64,000 nucleotides of DNA from Cyclobacteriaceae bacterium (GTDB lineage Bacteria; Bacteroidota; Bacteroidia; Cytophagales; Cyclobacteriaceae), in contig JAFIEV010000067.1 of the NCBI GenBank assembly GCA_020832305.1, forward strand, positions 186,001-250,000, in the 5' to 3' direction. Each line of letters begins with the position of its first letter. Position 1 is the stretch's first letter. This document shows positions 60,577 through 64,000 of the stretch, one piece after another. The notes under the pieces were generated by a model. That model saw only the letters and a list, made by a program, of their open reading frames with translations, made no database searches and was not told where the DNA came from. The translations under genes were made by a program, and so were the position numbers.

Positions 60577-62904
60577 ATGAAGATATTATTATTTGCAGGT
60601 ATAATGACATTTGCAGCCATAAATAGTTTAATGGCTCAAAACCTGGTACAGGGAAAGGTTATTGATAAAGTAAATGGTGATGCCCTGCAAGGTGTAAATG
60701 TGCGGGTGGAAGGCAATACCACGGGTGCCGTAACCGATGAATCAGGAAATTTCACACTTAATCTCGAAAAAGATTATCCTGTTGTATTACTTTTTAGTTT
60801 TGCCGGGTATATTCAGGAGCGATATAAAGTAACGGATTCTCAATATATTGAAATAACCCTGGATACCGATTTTCGACTTGAAGAAGTTATCATCAGGGCT
60901 ACGAGGGCAGATGAAACAGCGCCTTTTACCCATTCCACCGTGCAGAAAAAAGCATTGAGAGAAATCTACAGAGGACAGGATGCCAATTTCTTACTGGAAA
61001 AATTAACACCGTCTATAATAGCCTATACAGAATCGGGAACAGCTTTTTCCAATTACAGCCAAATGCGACTAAGGGGTATTGATCAAAGTCGTATAAATAT
61101 TACACTCAACGGAGTTCCTCTAAATGATATGATAGACCAGGGCGTATTTTTCTCAAACTTCACCGACTTTGGCAACAGCATAGAAACTGTGCAGGTGCAA
61201 AGAGGTGTAGGTACGAGCAGCCATGGTACTTCTTCTTTTGCGGGATCCATCAATTTTGAATCCATTCACCTTCAAGACTCTGAACCCGGGTCTGAACTTC
61301 AACTTACAGCCGGCTCTTTCGGTTCGTACCGCGCCAGTGTGGAGGCAAATACAGGGATTCAAAAAAATAAAACTGCCTTCTACACGCGATTGTCGAGAAT
61401 TTATTCAGACGGCTTTCGGGACAATACAAATACAGACAGTTGGTCTATGATGTTTTCAGGCGCTTATTTTGGAGACAAGGACATCATAAAATTCACAGCA
61501 TTTACGGGTAAGTCAAACAATGGTTTAGCCTATTTACCTGTCGCAGAAAGTGATATTCGCGCCAATCCGAGAACAAATTATCTGAATGAAAATGACAGAG
61601 ATGCCTTCAGACAACACATGGCACAACTTCAATATACGCGCTTGCTGAATAGTCGGTTAACCTTTCACAATACAGCTTATTACGGAGGTGCCGGGGGTGA
61701 CTTTCTGTTTAGCTACCCGGCCTTGTATAATATTGTTACAGAAGACGGCAGCATTGTAGAACAGGAAAGACTTGAGCAGATCAATTATCCTTTAACCAAC
61801 CATCATTTTGGCTATTTCAGCACGCTTCATTTCAGTGAGGGCAGCACATTTCAGATGGATGCAGGCCTGCACCTGTATACCTTCAGGCGTAACAACCAGG
61901 AACAATTTATGCCTGACAAAGCCAACCCATACTACAATGAACGCTCCAATAAAGATGAAATCAGTGTATTCACCAAGGCCGAATATCAGGTAGGTAAGAT
62001 AAGATTTTACGGGGATTTATCGTATCGCAGTGTTTTACTGCAAATTGTGCCTGACGATAGCTATTTGGGTTTTGAAACCGTTAACATTCGCAATACCTGG
62101 AGCTTTTTTAATCCCAAAGCAGGCTTAACATGGCAAATTCAGCCGAAAAATGAACTCTATGCTTCTATAGGGCGAAGTGGCAGAGAACCGACAAAAATAG
62201 ATTTACTGGGAGGGTTTCAGGTAAATCCGGTTAATTATTCACTAATCAGGCAAGGGGATGTAATCCTGCCAGAATTTGTCAACAATCTTGAGGCCGGCTA
62301 CCGGTACAGAAGTGAAAAAATCGGATTCGAAGGAAATCTCTTTTATATGCAGTTTGAAAATGAAATTGCTCCCATTGGCCGGTTTGTGGAGGAAGGTTTT
62401 ATACAGTTGCGAAAAAACATGCCTTCGAGTTTCAGGGCAGGTATTGAACTGGATGCACACTATCAGATTTTACCTGGTCTACGTTTTAATGGTAACTTAA
62501 CCTATATGACCAGCCGTATTGATGAATATGCGCCAGATGATGAGGCCATTGTATACAATAACGTTAAGCCTGCCCTTACACCCGACTGGCTCGTAAATGC
62601 AGCTTTGAGCTGGGAACCGCTAAAGGCTTTGAAGATTACCATGAGCAGCAGATATATGGGAGAATCATTTCTCGATCCCTCAAACCGCAGCGACTTAATT
62701 TTGCCATCCTTTATGGTTTTTGACAGTCAGATTGAATATACCTATAAAAATGCCAGGTTAAATGTACAGATGCTCAATCTTGGCAACCGGCTGTACTATA
62801 CCTACGGCGCACCGGTTTTTTCAGCAGAAAGTAATGATTTTGTGGCAGGTTATTTTATTCAGCCTCCCAGAAACGCTTTTATCAACCTGATTCTGAATTT
62901 TTAG
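60577..62904 (+). CDS. TonB-dependent receptor under TPP riboswitch control (probable thiamine uptake)
   Basis: 775 residues from the ATG at 60577, with signal peptide MKILLFAGIMTFAAINSLMA. A carboxypeptidase-like strand domain comes first (VQGKVIDKVNGDALQGVNVR), then the plug (NYSQMRLRGIDQSRINITLN, VQVQRGVGTSSHGTSSFAGS) and a 22-strand barrel ending in FINLILNF. The riboswitch in front points to thiamine or a precursor as the cargo; in Bacteroides similar thiamine receptors are riboswitch-controlled. No inner-membrane transporter is adjacent. Its last 4 bases overlap the end of the convergent GH20 gene. Confidence 0.93.
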   Translation: MKILLFAGIMTFAAINSLMAQNLVQGKVIDKVNGDALQGVNVRVEGNTTGAVTDESGNFTLNLEKDYPVVLLFSFAGYIQERYKVTDSQYIEITLDTDFRLEEVIIRATRADETAPFTHSTVQKKALREIYRGQDANFLLEKLTPSIIAYTESGTAFSNYSQMRLRGIDQSRINITLNGVPLNDMIDQGVFFSNFTDFGNSIETVQVQRGVGTSSHGTSSFAGSINFESIHLQDSEPGSELQLTAGSFGSYRASVEANTGIQKNKTAFYTRLSRIYSDGFRDNTNTDSWSMMFSGAYFGDKDIIKFTAFTGKSNNGLAYLPVAESDIRANPRTNYLNENDRDAFRQHMAQLQYTRLLNSRLTFHNTAYYGGAGGDFLFSYPALYNIVTEDGSIVEQERLEQINYPLTNHHFGYFSTLHFSEGSTFQMDAGLHLYTFRRNNQEQFMPDKANPYYNERSNKDEISVFTKAEYQVGKIRFYGDLSYRSVLLQIVPDDSYLGFETVNIRNTWSFFNPKAGLTWQIQPKNELYASIGRSGREPTKIDLLGGFQVNPVNYSLIRQGDVILPEFVNNLEAGYRYRSEKIGFEGNLFYMQFENEIAPIGRFVEEGFIQLRKNMPSSFRAGIELDAHYQILPGLRFNGNLTYMTSRIDEYAPDDEAIVYNNVKPALTPDWLVNAALSWEPLKALKITMSSRYMGESFLDPSNRSDLILPSFMVFDSQIEYTYKNARLNVQMLNLGNRLYYTYGAPVFSAESNDFVAGYFIQPPRNAFINLILNF

Positions 62905-64000
62905 TGCTGGTCGTGGGTCCAATAAGACTCGCCGGCTCTTTCCAGCAAGTCTTTGGGGCTGGCACCAGCCCCATTCCATACTTTCTCACTAAAAATCCGT
63001 AAACGAGCACCCGGCCGGCCGTAATCGTGAAAACCAGGCCCGTATTGATTGCCCAGAAGCAAGCCTTTCTGGGCTTTTTCTTCGATATCCCAGACACACA
63101 TTTGTGCACCAATTATCTGATTTCGCCAGGTAGCAGCATCATATTTTTTCCAATAATTAAAAGGTTGAGGGCTTCTGCCTGCACCAAACATAAAAGGATT
63201 CCAAAGCGCCATAACTTCAGGCGTAGTCATATATATCTTATTGGCAATATACAAGGGTGTCCAAGCTGTATTTAGCATAGAATAACCACTTGTAAAGTAA
63301 TCATTCGGCATTATTCCCTGGAATTTAATATCAAAAGGGCAAACAATTATTTCTTTATGAACCTGTGGGTGAATGTCTGGTTTGAACCCTTCCCATACCA
63401 TCATCTTATATCCTTTACTGCGGATAAATTCATACATCCTGTTGATGAAGTAGTTTTTTAACTGATCTCCACTTTCCAGATTATGTCGGCGCATCCAATT
63501 ACTATAGGCATCATTGGGCGATTCATCAAGATCGGGATAATTAACTTCGTCGGCACCAAGGTGCCAATAAGGCCCGGTAAAAATGTCCATCCATTCAGAA
63601 AACAATTCTTCCAGAACTTCATAGCTTTTATCACTTGCTATATTTATCCTGCGACCCTGCTCATCAAAACGCAATTCCGGAATGCCCTCAATCAAGGCTG
63701 CGGAATGACCAGGAACCGTGATAAGCGGAATAAATGTAATATTGTGCTTTTTTGCCGCATCCATGATTTTTTTCAAATCTGCCTTGCTGTAGTGACGATC
63801 TGGGGTAGGCAAATTAGGAAATTTGTCACTCGGGAGCGTAAAACTTTGATTGGCGCTAAAATGAATCATGTAATGATTTAACTTAAATCGACTTACAGCC
63901 TTTATCATGTCTAAGTGGAAATCAACTGTATGAAACTGCCTGGCCACATCAATCATTAGTCCCCTGTAAGAGAAATCAGGCCAATCGCGTATTGACATAC
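62901..64000 (-). CDS. GH20 beta-N-acetylhexosaminidase, C-terminal part (5' end outside window)
   Basis: At least 366 residues; the frame remains open to the window end, and the visible start (IRDWPDFSYRGLMIDVARQF) is the beginning of the GH20 catalytic barrel, so the N-terminal domain and start are missing. Barrel motifs follow: HYMIHFSANQSFTL, TFIPLITVPGHSAAL, and the catalytic Asp-Glu in WHLGADEVNY. It removes terminal GlcNAc or GalNAc, probably in the periplasm. With NagB at the other end of the window it suggests use of amino sugars. Confidence 0.95.
   Translation of the reverse strand, partial: MSIRDWPDFSYRGLMIDVARQFHTVDFHLDMIKAVSRFKLNHYMIHFSANQSFTLPSDKFPNLPTPDRHYSKADLKKIMDAAKKHNITFIPLITVPGHSAALIEGIPELRFDEQGRRINIASDKSYEVLEELFSEWMDIFTGPYWHLGADEVNYPDLDESPNDAYSNWMRRHNLESGDQLKNYFINRMYEFIRSKGYKMMVWEGFKPDIHPQVHKEIIVCPFDIKFQGIMPNDYFTSGYSMLNTAWTPLYIANKIYMTTPEVMALWNPFMFGAGRSPQPFNYWKKYDAATWRNQIIGAQMCVWDIEEKAQKGLLLGNQYGPGFHDYGRPGARLRIFSEKVWNGAGASPKDLLERAGESYWTHDQH

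Noticed and set aside
1-64000. CRISPR arrays, rRNA or tRNA genes
   Set aside because: No regularly spaced repeats and no cloverleaf or rRNA sequence was found on reading both strands; a tRNA-scanning program was not available.

Overview
The window is chromosomal DNA from a member of the Bacteroidota, probably an environmental Cytophagales-type organism. Signs of this are TAnnTTTG-type -7 promoter boxes, few strong Shine-Dalgarno sites, LxxC-type lipoproteins, a two-component-regulator-propeller histidine kinase, a TPR/PD40/OmpA envelope protein, SusC-like TonB receptor architecture, the Bacteroidota-type NagB-PIG-L fusion and GH130/cellobiose 2-epimerase mannan genes. No rRNA, tRNA or CRISPR array was seen. 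The species cannot be told from the sequence.

Left flank (1-19.7 kb). A minus-strand group for sugar metabolism reads AGE epimerase, propeller/alpha-toroid secreted protein, RbsD-like lipoprotein, then NagB-PIG-L. A small heat shock protein sits beside it. Next comes an SOS-like module: an XRE/S24 repressor with an intact Ser-Lys dyad and Ala-Gly cleavage site, a small unknown protein, and DNA polymerase IV. The segment from the OMP gene to the repressor is bracketed by inverted, hairpin-forming repeats (7985-8092 and 10729-10849). Then follow a Tat-exported Gfo/Idh/MocA oxidoreductase, a thiamine-binding-like MTH1187 protein, OsmC, a lipoprotein phosphoesterase, a DUF2905 membrane protein, a periplasmic dienelactone hydrolase and a TPR histidine kinase.

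Accessory island (about 20-38.6 kb). This stretch is visibly AT-richer, loosely packed and almost entirely on the minus strand. It holds a type I restriction-modification operon (hsdR-hsdS-hsdM), an Mrr-type type IV restriction enzyme, an ORF-less group II intron between hsdM and mrr, a second decayed group II intron with a broken maturase, a Trypco2-domain gene followed by a frameshifted partner, a zinc-ribbon membrane protein, a SHOCT membrane protein, a two-gene unit encoding a putAbiC-like membrane protein and a protein with two complete DUF262 modules, and a PIN-like nuclease. Two genes or units are followed by long imperfect hairpins that resemble gene-cassette recombination sites. A repeat of about 460 bp occurs twice in direct orientation (31226-31690 and 37749-38205) and flanks the SHOCT/DUF262/putAbiC/PIN block; a shorter diverged copy lies at 23808-23922. 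The best candidate for an undescribed system is the putAbiC plus tandem-DUF262 pair. At the island's right edge is a small HTH protein whose C-terminus looks like a double-glycine peptide leader.

Right flank (38.9-64 kb). Here are a c-type cytochrome, a GNAT-nitrilase fusion, an aspartyl protease with PDZ, an SDR, and a tight der / mannosylglucose phosphorylase / cellobiose 2-epimerase run that would convert mannobiose to mannose-1-phosphate and glucose. Further on are a propeller histidine kinase, a lepA-folD-queE-OmpA-like operon, a lipoprotein with a G8 tract, a LuxE-like protein, an L,D-transpeptidase, and a TPP riboswitch in front of a TonB-dependent receptor (probable thiamine uptake). 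The window ends in a truncated GH20 hexosaminidase. Most calls rest on recognised motifs read from the translated sequence; no database search was run.
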